The notes under the pieces: model-generated | Database searches by the model: none | What the model was told of the DNA's origin: nothing | The model's input: the letters and a program-made list of their open reading frames with translations, nothing else | Origin: Catalimonadaceae bacterium JC749 | GTDB lineage: Bacteria; Bacteroidota; Bacteroidia; Cytophagales; Cyclobacteriaceae | Length of the DNA: 64,000 nucleotides | Direction of reading: 5' to 3' | Assembly: GCA_021730635.1 (NCBI GenBank) | Contig: JAJNNC010000009.1 | Span: forward strand, 186,001-250,000 | Translations under genes and position numbers: made by a program | Shown: positions 37,164 through 46,434 of the stretch, piece by piece | Numbering within the stretch: position 1 is the first letter of the stretch | How the letters are laid out: the number at the start of each line of letters is the position of its first letter

Positions 37164-38570
37164 ATGCATCATGAAGTATTAATCACGGTTTACATCACCA
37201 ATTATAATTATGGCCGGTATATCCGGGCTGCTATTGAGAGTGTATTACATCAAACCTTGCAGGATTTTGAAATTATCATTATTGACGATGGATCTACAGA
37301 TGACTCCAGGGAGATTATTGAGGAATTTAATGGCCATCCTCAGATCAAAGTGATCTTTCAGCAAAACAAAGGGCTGAATGTGACCAATAACATTGCGTTG
37401 CGTGTGGCCAGGGGGAAATATATTATGCGACTGGATGCCGACGATTATCTGGATCAGAATGCCCTGCTGGTGATGTCTAATTTACTGGAACAGGATGAAG
37501 CCCTGGGGCTTGTCTTCCCGGATTATTACCTGGTCGATGCGGAAGGCAACATAGATTCCATTCATCGCCGACATGATTTTGACAAAGACGTTTCTTTGCT
37601 CGATCAGGCGGCTCATGGAGCCTGTACGATGATCCGCGTCGATTTTTTAAAAGAACTGGGAGGCTATAATGAAGACTATAGCTGCCAGGATGGCTATGAA
37701 TTGTGGGTGAAGTTTTCAGCCAAACACAGGGTGAAGAATGTCAATACCCCCTTGTTTTATTATCGCCAACATGGTAACAACCTGACCAAAAACGAAAACA
37801 GAATCCTTAGCACCAGGGCTAATATCAACAAAGATTATATCAGGAAATCGGGCGAAAGATACAATACCCTGGCCATCATTCCGATCCGGGATGCCAACGC
37901 AGCCAACAACCAACTGGCACTGACCCGTATCGGCACACAAACTGCCCTGGAAATGAAAATTGAGGCAGCCCTTCAGGCGGAGAACATTGCCCAGGTAGTG
38001 GTCACCTCTCCTGACCCTAACATCAACCGCTGGATTCAGGAGAAGTATCCGAACCAGGTGCTTTTTATAGATCGGCCTAAAGAACAGGCCCGCCTGAATG
38101 TGGGGTTGGTAGGTACTGTCAACCATATTCTGGACAACCCGAAAGTGAAATCCATTGATCCGGCTGCTATCGTCATTCTGTCTATAGAATTCCCTTTTAT
38201 CAGAGCGGAAACACTTGACGATGGTATCAATACCATGTTTCTTTTTAACTCAGATTCCCTGATTAGTGTAAGGCCGGATACCAGCCTGTTTTACCAGCAT
38301 CATGGCCATGGCATGAAACCAATTCTCAACCTGGACAAATTCACCAAACTGGAAAGGGAAGCACTTTATAAGTATACTGGTGGGGTGTCGGTGACCCGGA
38401 AAGAAGCATTTGTACGCAACCAACAGTTTATTACGGGCAAGGTGGGGCATATTATCATTGACCAGCATGCGGCTCATGGTATTTTCAGTGAATATGACCT
38501 GGAAGTGGCCAGGCTTTTGGCACAACTTCCTACGGCTCAGGTAGCAAAAACCAAATCCAGCAATCAATAA
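37164..38570 (+). CDS. GT2 glycosyltransferase fused to a degenerate NeuA-like cytidylyltransferase domain
   Basis: This is a 468-residue protein. Residues 1-230 are a complete GT2 domain (YITNYNYGRYIRAAIESVLHQ, IDDGSTDDS, the DxD in RLDADDYLD at ~91-93, and GGYNEDYSCQDGYELW). From about residue 232 a second domain begins with LAIIPIRDANA and resembles NeuA CMP-sugar synthetases (EAALQAENIAQVVVTSPDPNINRWI, FIDRPKEQARLNVG). However, the usual nucleotide-binding signature IPARxGSK is replaced and has lost its basic loop. So the domain may be inactive, regulatory, or use a different donor. It is the fifth gene of the operon, and fusion suggests the transferase works on the sugar activated by this pathway. 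Confidence 0.8.
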   Translation: MHHEVLITVYITNYNYGRYIRAAIESVLHQTLQDFEIIIIDDGSTDDSREIIEEFNGHPQIKVIFQQNKGLNVTNNIALRVARGKYIMRLDADDYLDQNALLVMSNLLEQDEALGLVFPDYYLVDAEGNIDSIHRRHDFDKDVSLLDQAAHGACTMIRVDFLKELGGYNEDYSCQDGYELWVKFSAKHRVKNVNTPLFYYRQHGNNLTKNENRILSTRANINKDYIRKSGERYNTLAIIPIRDANAANNQLALTRIGTQTALEMKIEAALQAENIAQVVVTSPDPNINRWIQEKYPNQVLFIDRPKEQARLNVGLVGTVNHILDNPKVKSIDPAAIVILSIEFPFIRAETLDDGINTMFLFNSDSLISVRPDTSLFYQHHGHGMKPILNLDKFTKLEREALYKYTGGVSVTRKEAFVRNQQFITGKVGHIIIDQHAAHGIFSEYDLEVARLLAQLPTAQVAKTKSSNQ

Positions 38571-38573
38571 AGA

Positions 38574-39557
38574 ATGTTTGATTTACACAACAAATCGTTT
38601 CTCATTACAGGGGGTACAGGAACACTCGGTGAAGCACTTGTTAAGTATATGCTCCAACAAAATCTTCCTGTCAAGCAGATTGTCATTTTTTCAAGAGACG
38701 AATACAAGCAGTATGAAATGAGGCGAAGATTTCCTCAATCCCATTATCCCCAACTGCAATTCGTCATTGGGGATATCTGCAACCCAAGGCATGTCGACAA
38801 AATTTGTAAAGGCATTGATGTCATTATCCACGCGGCTGCGCTGAAACAGTTACTGGCAGGAGAAGACAATCCGACAGCCTTTGTCCATACGAATATTTTG
38901 GGGACTGAAAATTTGATGTCTGCAGCTCTGCTTAGTGCCGTTCCTTATTTTATTGGGTTATCTACTGACAAAGCAGTGAAACCTACCAGCCTGTATGGTG
39001 CCACCAAGCTGTGTGCAGAAAAAATTATTGTTGCCTCCAATAGAACGACAGAAACAACCAGATGCTACGTCGTTCGCTTGGGTAATCTGTTAGGGTCCAG
39101 AGGATCCGTTATTCCTCTTTTTCTGGAAAAAAAGGGAAGTGGAAGTTTTCCTATTACGCATGAAGAGATGACACGCTTTAGTATTACCCCGGAGGCATCT
39201 GTTTCTTTTGTTTTAGACAGCCTACAGTGGGCTAGTGGCACTGAAATTTTTGTTCCTAAAATGAGTTCCTACCATGTCAAGGATCTGGCAAAAGCCATCG
39301 ACCCAACCGCCCAGTGGCAAACGACCGGACTCCGAACAGGAGAAAAAATCCATGAAACATTAATATCTCATGAAGAATCGATTCGAACCATCGATATGGG
39401 TCACTATTATGCTGTTCTTCCTTCTGACGCATTGAAAAAAAACTACACCGCTTTGGGAGGAAAGCCGGTTCCCGGTCATTTTTCTTATACTTCCAGTAAT
39501 AACGAAAGCTTTCTGAGTCAGGAAGATTTAAAACATCTCATAAAAGATAGTTTGTAG
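38574..39557 (+). CDS. PseB/CapD-like nucleotide-sugar 4,6-dehydratase or epimerase
   Basis: This is a 327-residue extended SDR: TGGTGTLGEALVKYML (coenzyme motif), SRDEYKQYEMRRRF (a signature of the PseB/FlaA1/CapD group), IGDICNPRHV, HAAALKQ, STDKAVKPTSLYGATKLCAEKI (catalytic Lys/Tyr region), and LGNLLGSRGSVIPLFLEK. In the pseudaminic pathway PseB inverts C5 and removes water from UDP-GlcNAc. Other members make FucNAc or QuiNAc-type sugars. The partner aminotransferase is not in the operon. It lies 3 bases after the GT2-NeuA gene, clearly co-transcribed. Confidence 0.88.
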   Translation: MFDLHNKSFLITGGTGTLGEALVKYMLQQNLPVKQIVIFSRDEYKQYEMRRRFPQSHYPQLQFVIGDICNPRHVDKICKGIDVIIHAAALKQLLAGEDNPTAFVHTNILGTENLMSAALLSAVPYFIGLSTDKAVKPTSLYGATKLCAEKIIVASNRTTETTRCYVVRLGNLLGSRGSVIPLFLEKKGSGSFPITHEEMTRFSITPEASVSFVLDSLQWASGTEIFVPKMSSYHVKDLAKAIDPTAQWQTTGLRTGEKIHETLISHEESIRTIDMGHYYAVLPSDALKKNYTALGGKPVPGHFSYTSSNNESFLSQEDLKHLIKDSL

Positions 39558-39577
39558 TTCTCTTAATCTTTTGCTGC

Positions 39578-41065
39578 GTGGGTATCATTAAAAGACAAAC
39601 CATTAAATCTACCGTCTATATTTATGCAGGGGCGGTATTAGGGTTTATCACTACCTCACTGCTTTTTCCTAAATATCTGTCGCCTGAGCAAATTGGTGTG
39701 CTGGGTTTATTGGTTTCTTATGCCATGCTGTTCGGACAATTTGCAACATTGGGATTCAATGGGGCTACCATCCGGTTTTTTCCCTATTTCCGAAATCCGG
39801 AACGCAAGCATCATGGTTTTCTTTTACTTTTATTGTTGGTAACTGCTTTTGGCTTCCTCCTTTTTCTGGGAATATTCCTGCTTATTCGCCCACTTTTACT
39901 GGACAATAACCTGGAAAAATCCCCACTATTTGCGGAATATCTGGATTACATCATCCCCCTTACTTTTTTTCAACTCGTTTTTCTGGCCCTGGACAGCTAC
40001 AACCGGGTACTATACAATGCCACCACCGGCATGTTATTGAAAGAATTCGTACAGCGTCTGCTCATTTTGTTTTCCTTCTTACTGCTTTTTCTCAGTTGGG
40101 TCGCCTTTGGTGGTTTTGTATTACTGTATATCCTTTCATTTGGGTCGGTAGCACTTATGTTGACTGTGTTTCTCTTCTGGAAAGGTGAGTTTCACTTGCG
40201 GCCAGACTTTTCTTTTATAACGCCTGACCTGAGGAAAGGCTTACTCAGCCTGAGTGTTTTCAGCTTTCTGACGGGTTTTAGCAGTTTTGCTGTGGTAGGC
40301 ATCGATAGAATCATGCTCAATGAATTTTACAGTACCTATGAAACCGGTATTTACCTGACCGCCGTCAATTTTGGTACGCTGATCATGATGCCTTCCCGTG
40401 CTTTGCGGGGCATTGCCCCTACCCTGATTGCTGACGCATTTAAAAAGAATGATCTACAACAGGTAGGTAGTGTTTATCAGAAAAGCACGATCACACAACT
40501 TATCGTTGGATTGTATCTTTTTCTGGGGCTATGGTGCAACATCGACAATGTGTTTCAAATCCTTCCGCCAGAATATGCGGCTGGCCGGTATGTGATTCTG
40601 ATGATAGGGCTGATGAATGTGGTTAAAATGTTCGGCGGCGTGAACGATGTAGTGATCGGATTTTCCAAATATTATAAGTATAATGCCTTGTATATGCTGG
40701 AATGGCTCGTGCTGTTGGTAGTGACTAACCTTATTCTTATCCCTCCTTTTGCTCTGAATGGTGCTGCGTTTGCTTCCCTGATTTCTATGGTGATGGTGAC
40801 GGGTATACGATTTTGGTTTTTATACAGAAAATTTCATTTCCAACCCTATGGCCGGCCCCACTTACGCTGTATTGGTATTGCGGTTCTAGCTTACAGTACT
40901 GTTTTGATATTACCCGGTGCTTCACATTATCTGATAGACATTGTGGTGAAAGGAATACTGGTCACTGTCTTCTTTTTACTACCTGTCTATTATTTGAAAC
41001 TTTCTCCCGACTTTAATCTTACTCTTCAACAACTGCTTTCTAAGGTAGGCATCCGTTTGCCCTGA
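39578..41065 (+). CDS. Wzx-like oligosaccharide flippase
   Basis: This is a 495-residue polytopic membrane protein (about 12-14 helices) of the MATE/MOP polysaccharide exporter group: IKRQTIKSTVYIYAGAVLGF at the N-terminus, and LGFNGATIRFFPYFRNPERK, GIDRIMLNEFYSTYETGIY and LIPPFALNGAAFASLIS as family blocks. It should flip a lipid-linked oligosaccharide to the periplasmic face. The start is GTG at 39578, 20 bases after the dehydratase stop. It is the last gene of the operon, with a terminator at 41181-41208. Confidence 0.9.
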   Translation: MGIIKRQTIKSTVYIYAGAVLGFITTSLLFPKYLSPEQIGVLGLLVSYAMLFGQFATLGFNGATIRFFPYFRNPERKHHGFLLLLLLVTAFGFLLFLGIFLLIRPLLLDNNLEKSPLFAEYLDYIIPLTFFQLVFLALDSYNRVLYNATTGMLLKEFVQRLLILFSFLLLFLSWVAFGGFVLLYILSFGSVALMLTVFLFWKGEFHLRPDFSFITPDLRKGLLSLSVFSFLTGFSSFAVVGIDRIMLNEFYSTYETGIYLTAVNFGTLIMMPSRALRGIAPTLIADAFKKNDLQQVGSVYQKSTITQLIVGLYLFLGLWCNIDNVFQILPPEYAAGRYVILMIGLMNVVKMFGGVNDVVIGFSKYYKYNALYMLEWLVLLVVTNLILIPPFALNGAAFASLISMVMVTGIRFWFLYRKFHFQPYGRPHLRCIGIAVLAYSTVLILPGASHYLIDIVVKGILVTVFFLLPVYYLKLSPDFNLTLQQLLSKVGIRLP

Positions 41066-41180
41066 ACAAATACTGAAGGATAGGCACTTTGTATTACGAA
41101 CAAAACAGGTTGACAGACTTAATTTTGATTATGAACGGGAGAGCCCGAAAAGAAAGTCAGTTTCAGGATAATCATAAAAA

Positions 41181-41208
41181 AAGAAAGCCAGCGAATACCA
41201 GCTTTCTT
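41181..41208 (+). terminator. Intrinsic terminator after the glycan operon
   Basis: AAGAAAGC (41181-41188) pairs with GCTTTCTT (41201-41208), separated by a 12-base loop, with a preceding A-run and a short T tract. The U-tail on the plus strand is short, so this is a moderate call. Confidence 0.6.
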
Positions 41209-41427
41209 TACTACCATATAAACTACTACCTAAATTTAAATATGAAACGGATAAATTGACAGAATCGTTTATTTATATTTAAAAACAGGTATATGTAACT
41301 AATAATTTGAGTATTTATCACAAGATTTAAGCCCTTAATACTCCTCTTTTGAATCCCACAGCCTAAATTCTTAAGCTTTTTCTCCTTTATTCCTACCCTG
41401 GAAAGCCTGGGCCAAACTCTGCTTATT

Positions 41428-41841
41428 TTAGTTTGAGTGAAAAGAAGGACTACCGATGACATCAGCCATCAGATATTTTACCAGACTTTCTACTTTTATC
41501 TTTGCTTCCGAAAATTTACTCATCAGTTCAAAATATTCCCGATCTAATAAAAGCTTTTCAGTCACATTCAGATAATCCCGGATAAAAATAGCAAACAGAA
41601 TAAGTCGACGGGGATGTGCTTCGTTTTCCTGGAAGAAATTCCTGATATGCTTATTAGCTCTGTATAAGGTAATTTCTTCTTCAGCCAACAGATAATTATT
41701 GAATGCCCAATGAAAGTTGTCACAGCTCAGGGCAAAATTAAAACCCGCCATCAGGCTATCCTGAGGCAATATATCTTTAAACTCGTTAAAAAACTGTTCT
41801 GCACATTCCGGGTTCCTGATCAGTTCTGGATACTTCTCCAT
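41428..41841 (-). CDS. Hypothetical helical protein
   Basis: This is a 137-residue soluble protein predicted to be mainly helical, starting MEKYPELIRNPECAEQFF and rich in Phe, Glu and Leu, with no recognisable family. It begins a group of small genes of unknown function between the glycan operon and the leu genes. Coding character is supported by consistent codon use and a clean frame. A 78-codon frame overlapping its 3' side (41226-41462) is not credible. Confidence 0.5.
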   Translation of the reverse strand: MEKYPELIRNPECAEQFFNEFKDILPQDSLMAGFNFALSCDNFHWAFNNYLLAEEEITLYRANKHIRNFFQENEAHPRRLILFAIFIRDYLNVTEKLLLDREYFELMSKFSEAKIKVESLVKYLMADVIGSPSFHSN

Positions 41842-42066
41842 ATATAAAAATTTAATATTCTATTTAAACCTTACTCCTGTACAAATTTGCATCAAAAATT
41901 TAAAAATGTCAATATAAAATATAAAAAAATTAATATTATTCTGTTTTTTCATGCTTCCCTGCCTCCATATCCCATAATTTAATCATTTATTTTGATGTGA
42001 TGTCTTTAAATCTTTAAACTTTTTAGGCTCGAAAGTACTTTCAGCTGTTTGAGTCCTTGACGCTCA

Positions 42067-42690
42067 TCATTGTATTTTCCGGAACCGTTCCATTACCTTT
42101 TTCAAATTGCCAATTGTCATGTTGGTATGCAGCGGACTGGCCTGTAGCCTTTTTTTCCTGATAGCATTCACAAATGGGATGTCCTCATCTTTAAGAGCTA
42201 GCTCTCGAGGGAGTTTTTTCATTTCATACAACACCCATACAGCGGATTGAAGCGTCAGGGATTTTACTCTGAAGCTCAGGGGTGAATACCTGGACGGATG
42301 AATGTGGATATATTTCTCAGAATGTCCTTCCAACAAAGTCCATTGTGACTGGTCGGATAAAGTGATAGTCCGGTAATGGGTCTGCTCCTGCCTCAACCAG
42401 TCCTGATAATTTCTTTCATGATCCAATCCCTGTTTTTTCAAAGTAGAATAGATATGGGAGGCAATGGCTTGGGGAGTTAAATTCCCTTCATAAACGTCCG
42501 TAACACTATGTCCCATTTGTACCATATTGTTTGTTAACAATTCTTCTCCCCGTTCAAGCGCCAGTAAAACCATGGCGTAAAGAAATGGTAAGTGGTGCTT
42601 CCAGGGGTTGAAAAGTACCGGAAGGGGCGTCACTGCTAACCACCCACTAAGTGGTTCCGAAGAGAATGTCTGATGGACCTTTTCTTTCAT
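42067..42690 (-). CDS. Hypothetical protein
   Basis: This is a 207-residue protein without a signal peptide or clear membrane segment. It has a basic C-terminus (IRKKRLQASPLHTNMTIGNLKKVMERFRKIQ) and several His/Trp-containing stretches in the middle. I recognise no family. It is divergent from the TPR gene at 42768, with a short 77-base spacer that should hold both promoters. Codon use looks like that of neighbouring genes. Confidence 0.5.
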   Translation of the reverse strand: MKEKVHQTFSSEPLSGWLAVTPLPVLFNPWKHHLPFLYAMVLLALERGEELLTNNMVQMGHSVTDVYEGNLTPQAIASHIYSTLKKQGLDHERNYQDWLRQEQTHYRTITLSDQSQWTLLEGHSEKYIHIHPSRYSPLSFRVKSLTLQSAVWVLYEMKKLPRELALKDEDIPFVNAIRKKRLQASPLHTNMTIGNLKKVMERFRKIQ

Positions 42691-42767
42691 CTTTCTGCTA
42701 TGTTTCTTTGATTTTCATCCCCCCTTTCAAACTAAACTATTCTTCCTTATTGTTGTCATGATAACGC

Positions 42768-44039
42768 ATGATCTATACCGGAATGTTGAAAATTATTGCT
42801 CATGGCTTAGGATTGATTTCTGTTATTTTCACAGTTGGGTATGCACAGGATAAAGGTTTTGTGCAGAACAGCAGTGAAAAAATTTCCAGAAACAAAGCGC
42901 AATCCCTCTTTGAAACGGCCCAGACATTTTTTTATGAGCAGCAATACCGGGCAACGGTTGATCTGACCCAACAAATAACAGTTCAGCATCCCGGTTTTGC
43001 TGAAGCTTATTTGCTACAAGGTATGGCCAAAGAAAAACTGAATGATTTCTCAGGAGCGCTGGTAGCGTATGATGTTACCGTACACATGCAACCCCAGTGG
43101 GCAGAGGCGAGATTTAAAAGAGCCCTGCTGCTTTTCAATGCTGAGAAATTTGACCGGGCTATGGAAGACTTTCAGGATTTATTGCAAAGGAAAGACACAG
43201 AAACCCAAGCTGTTTTTTTTAAGGGGCAACAGATCAATGGTCGTTTTCATACAGATGCCATCACTACCATGCAGTCCGATATACAATCCGAATTGTACAA
43301 CTATTTGGGACTTTCGGCCATGCACCTGAACCAGCTTTCCAAAGCACGCGCTTACTTTGATTCGGCTATCTTTGTAAATCCTCAATATCCTGATGCGTTT
43401 AACAACCGCGGAATACTCAGAGAAAAACTTTCCGATACTACCGGAGCGCTGCAAGACTACCAAGAAGCACTTCAGTTACAGCCCAGCCATGAAAATGCCT
43501 TGCATAATCTAACGTACCTGGCCAGGAAATCCAGTCGGCAGGAGATAGTACAAAAGGTGGTTGACCAGACAGTTGAATCGGAGGCTTCCGCAGCTTCTTA
43601 TTTTCAGCGTGGATTGGTATGGCAGGAACAGGGGCAGTATCAGGAAGCCCTCAATGACCTCAATCAGGCTTTGTCCCTGGAGGCCAGCGTTCCGGAATAT
43701 TATCTGCAAAGAGGGTTCGTGAAAGAAAAGCTTACTGATACGCTGGGGGCTCTGCAGGACTATACCGCTGCCCTGCGGTTGGACCCGCTGCTGGAAAAAG
43801 CGTACTCCAACCGGGGAAATGTCTATTTCAAAATAGAGGACATGGAAAAAGCAGTGGAAGATTACAACAATGCCTTACAATTGAATCCTACCAATGAAAA
43901 GGTTTATTTCAACAGAGGACTGGCACAACACAAGCTTCAGCAGCAGGCTGCCTCCTGCCAGGACTTACAAAAGGCATTGGAATTAGGTTACCAGCCTGCA
44001 CAGAAAGCCCTGGAGGTTTACTGTAAGACAGAGCCCTAA
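42768..44039 (+). CDS. Exported tetratricopeptide repeat protein
   Basis: This 423-residue protein has a short hydrophobic N-terminus (LKIIAHGLGLISVIFTVGYAQ) that looks like a signal peptide, then about nine TPR units from residue ~44 to the end. Good copies read AYLLQGMAKEKLNDFSGALVAYD, AFNNRGILREKLSDTTGALQDYQ, YYLQRGFVKEKLTDTLGALQDYT and AYSNRGNVYFKIEDMEKAVEDYN. TPR arrays form a superhelical scaffold that binds partner proteins. In the periplasm of Bacteroidota such proteins are frequent and mostly uncharacterised. The ATG five codons in (42783) is an alternative start with a cleaner signal. A terminator follows at 44082-44100. Confidence 0.85.
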   Translation: MIYTGMLKIIAHGLGLISVIFTVGYAQDKGFVQNSSEKISRNKAQSLFETAQTFFYEQQYRATVDLTQQITVQHPGFAEAYLLQGMAKEKLNDFSGALVAYDVTVHMQPQWAEARFKRALLLFNAEKFDRAMEDFQDLLQRKDTETQAVFFKGQQINGRFHTDAITTMQSDIQSELYNYLGLSAMHLNQLSKARAYFDSAIFVNPQYPDAFNNRGILREKLSDTTGALQDYQEALQLQPSHENALHNLTYLARKSSRQEIVQKVVDQTVESEASAASYFQRGLVWQEQGQYQEALNDLNQALSLEASVPEYYLQRGFVKEKLTDTLGALQDYTAALRLDPLLEKAYSNRGNVYFKIEDMEKAVEDYNNALQLNPTNEKVYFNRGLAQHKLQQQAASCQDLQKALELGYQPAQKALEVYCKTEP

Positions 44040-44081
44040 GAGGAGACGCCCTCCATTGAATACCAGACACTACCATAAAAA

Positions 44082-44100
44082 AAGCGGCCAGTAGCCGCTT
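44082..44100 (+). terminator. Terminator-like hairpin after the TPR gene
   Basis: AAGCGGC (44082-44088) and GCCGCTT (44094-44100) form a perfect 7-bp stem with a 5-base loop. An A-run precedes it, and AACTTTTG follows in place of a pure T run. Confidence 0.6.
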
Positions 44101-44230
44101 AACTTTTGAGTTCGATCAATGAAAAGCTTTCTTGTGTGCCTCTGCGGTTTAGCATTCACGTTCATCGCTCCCGTTTCTTTTTCCAGGAAAACTGATCACT
44201 TATGGAAACATGATGTGAAGGAGGCAAAAG

Positions 44231-45184
44231 TCAGCTTGTTAACTTTACCTTGCCAAACAATTCGTCTTCCAGTTTCTTCAGATAATTTTTGGCATTTTTC
44301 AATGCTTTTTTATCCTGTTTCTGGATGCCCTTGTTGATGGCAGAAATGATATTTCCTTTAATTCGCTGAATTCTATCTTCTTTGGTAGTAAAGATAGGTT
44401 CTTTCAGTTTGAGTTCGTCGGTAGCCTGCTGGATTCTCTCTTCTTCATACAGGCTACTCTGCGTCCGCTTATCCGTTTCTTTGCTCTTCCGTATGGCTTG
44501 CGCCTTGTTATACAGATCAGCTTCATTTTTTATCTTACCAATCTGCCGTGTATTTTTAACCTGAGCCAGCAGCTGCACATCACTTTTCTTCACCTTGACA
44601 CGTCCAAGCAAGATATCATTTTTCAGCTGGGGGTTGGATTTGGCAATGATCTCAATGCCTTTGGCAAACTCGGCATCTCTCAGGATAGTCCGGTCGCTGA
44701 CATTGAACTCACGGGCTAAAATTTCGGAGGTCTTATCGCCACTTTGGCCACTAGAGAGCACTTTATCATAGCCTCCCCTCTTCTTTTTCATCCGCTCATA
44801 TTTCAATCCTCTGAAGTAACTCAATTGATCGGGGTTCAGGTTTCTTCTGCCCAACTGATGGTTAATCATCCAGTCTTTTGCCTCATCTACATTATTAAAC
44901 TGGAGTATTCTGACTTTGAAAGGAATATCATTTCTCTGACAAATATCATAACGATTATGACCATCAATCAGCACCAAATCCCCGTTTTCTTGCTCCCAAA
45001 GCGTAAGTGGATCCAAACAGCCATTCAACTTGATATTTTCCTCAAGCTGCTCTTTTGAATCTTCTGACAAGGGCGTAATGAAATTTTGTAAATCACTTTT
45101 TACTACAATGTCGTCAAAATGAATACTTTCCCGCCCATTGCTACTGGTAACAACAGGTATTTCCATAATCACACTATTTTCCAT
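44231..45184 (-). CDS. Stand-alone ParB-fold DNA-binding protein
   Basis: This is a 317-residue protein. Residues ~20-115 form a ParB N-terminal domain: ITPLSEDSKEQLEENIKLNGCLDPLTLW and a GHNRYDI motif in the position where canonical ParB has the GERRxR CTP-binding box. A helix-turn-helix region follows (LGRRNLNPDQLSYFRGL and TSEILAREFNVSDRTILRDAEFAKG), then a Lys/Glu-rich helical tail (~225-317). No parA, origin or repeats are nearby, so it is unlikely to be the chromosome-partition ParB. A transcription factor or plasmid-derived relic fits better. The altered box suggests that CTP binding, if any, differs. Confidence 0.82.
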   Translation of the reverse strand: MENSVIMEIPVVTSSNGRESIHFDDIVVKSDLQNFITPLSEDSKEQLEENIKLNGCLDPLTLWEQENGDLVLIDGHNRYDICQRNDIPFKVRILQFNNVDEAKDWMINHQLGRRNLNPDQLSYFRGLKYERMKKKRGGYDKVLSSGQSGDKTSEILAREFNVSDRTILRDAEFAKGIEIIAKSNPQLKNDILLGRVKVKKSDVQLLAQVKNTRQIGKIKNEADLYNKAQAIRKSKETDKRTQSSLYEEERIQQATDELKLKEPIFTTKEDRIQRIKGNIISAINKGIQKQDKKALKNAKNYLKKLEDELFGKVKLTS

Positions 45185-45382
45185 AAGAATATTAATAATA
45201 ATTAAATTTGTTAAAAAGATAAGGTCATCTCCAAAACCATAACCTTTTGTAAGTGTTTAAAAAATCCAAATAAATTGATGTTGTATGGTAGCGTCTATCT
45301 GCCATTTTTGCGACCAAAAATAGCAAATCAATAGAATAACGAAAAGAAGTGGTACAAATTTTAAGTAAATTCAACTTCTTTT

Positions 45383-45679
45383 TCAGGAATTCGCCAAATT
45401 AAGCTTGCCTTTTACCACAGAAATCAATATTTCCAATTCTTCTAACACTTCGTCGTCACTCGTCCCGAAACTTTTGTTCTCCATTAATCCTAAAATACTA
45501 TGGAGAAAATGAAGCGTGAAAGAGCCGTCGCCATGCAGTTCCATGCGGAAATTAACAAAACGGTTTTCTTCCGGGTACTCTCTAAATAATTTCCTGCCGT
45601 ACAGGTTTTTACCTAACTCCTGTAAACCACGGTCAAGTTCAAACAGTTTTTTGTCTAAAGGGAAAGGAATTAAAATCAT
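45383..45679 (-). CDS. Small hypothetical protein
   Basis: This is a 98-residue soluble protein, starting MILIPFPLDKKLFELDRG, acidic towards the end (DDEVLEELEILISVV), with no recognisable family. It lies just upstream of the ParB-like gene on the same strand with a ~200-base gap. Coding status is plausible from length and codon use but not proven. Confidence 0.45.
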   Translation of the reverse strand: MILIPFPLDKKLFELDRGLQELGKNLYGRKLFREYPEENRFVNFRMELHGDGSFTLHFLHSILGLMENKSFGTSDDEVLEELEILISVVKGKLNLANS

Positions 45680-45873
45680 CAGTCAAATACATTTAAATCT
45701 ATCACCTGTTTTCATTCTTCGCTGAACAAACAACAGAACGTATTATTTGTCAGAAAGTTCAACTTAAAAAGCATTAAAATCTTTCTAAAAATCTACTTTT
45801 TATTACATATGTAGCTTAACTTAAGGAGTAGCAGTGTAATTATGATAATTTGGTTTTCAACAACTCCAGGGTC

Positions 45874-46428
45874 ATGGCCACTACCAAAAGAGTTTTTCTA
45901 GGAATTCCCCTGTTGCCCAGCCAGCAGCAGGCTTTGTATGAAGCATTAGCACCCACCCGGCAACAATGCCCGGACATTCGCTGGATTCCTTCTGAAAATT
46001 ACCATATCACTTTGCATTTTTTTGGCGATACCGCTGAAGATCAGATTAATACGATCCGTACACAACTGACTTCCCTGGCCGCTTTGCACCCGAAGTTTAC
46101 CTTGCCTCTTCAACATCTCATATTATTTCCCCCCAGAAAACCGCGCATGGTGTGGGCAACGGCCGATCAGCAAGCTTCTTTTACACAACTGACGCTACGG
46201 ATACAATCCTTGTTTGCCTCACCCACTGAACGGCATGCCTCTGTCATTCCCCATGTAACCTTAGCTCGATGGAAACATTTTAAGCATATGAAAGCCATAC
46301 CTTTACCACATCTTCACAAAACAATAACTTTAGCTGCCGATACCATGGTGTTGTGGGAATCTTTTCTGTCTCGCTCAGGCGCTAGTTACCAACGGCTGGC
46401 AACGCTCCCCTTCACTGGTATTGCCTGA
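45874..46428 (+). CDS. thpR: RNA 2',3'-cyclic phosphodiesterase
   Basis: The product is 184 residues from the ATG at 45874. A TTG at 45850 would add eight residues that do not fit the family start, which reads like RVFLGIPL. The two catalytic His-x-Thr motifs of the 2H phosphoesterase superfamily are present as HITLHFFGDT and HVTLARW. The enzyme (ThpR, formerly LigT) opens 2',3'-cyclic phosphate RNA ends to 2'-phosphates and can join tRNA halves in vitro, and its biological role is unsettled. It stands alone and converges with the 46435 gene with almost no spacer. Confidence 0.92.
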   Translation: MATTKRVFLGIPLLPSQQQALYEALAPTRQQCPDIRWIPSENYHITLHFFGDTAEDQINTIRTQLTSLAALHPKFTLPLQHLILFPPRKPRMVWATADQQASFTQLTLRIQSLFASPTERHASVIPHVTLARWKHFKHMKAIPLPHLHKTITLAADTMVLWESFLSRSGASYQRLATLPFTGIA

Positions 46429-46434
46429 TGTAAC

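Noticed and set aside
41226-41462. A 78-codon minus-strand frame after the glycan operon.
   Set aside because: It overlaps the 3' end of the better 41428-41841 gene, has low-complexity, A+T-driven composition, and resembles no family.
44119-44337. A 72-codon plus-strand frame with a signal-peptide-like start.
   Set aside because: Its 3' half lies antisense over the ParB-like gene, and the sequence after the hydrophobic start has no coding character.
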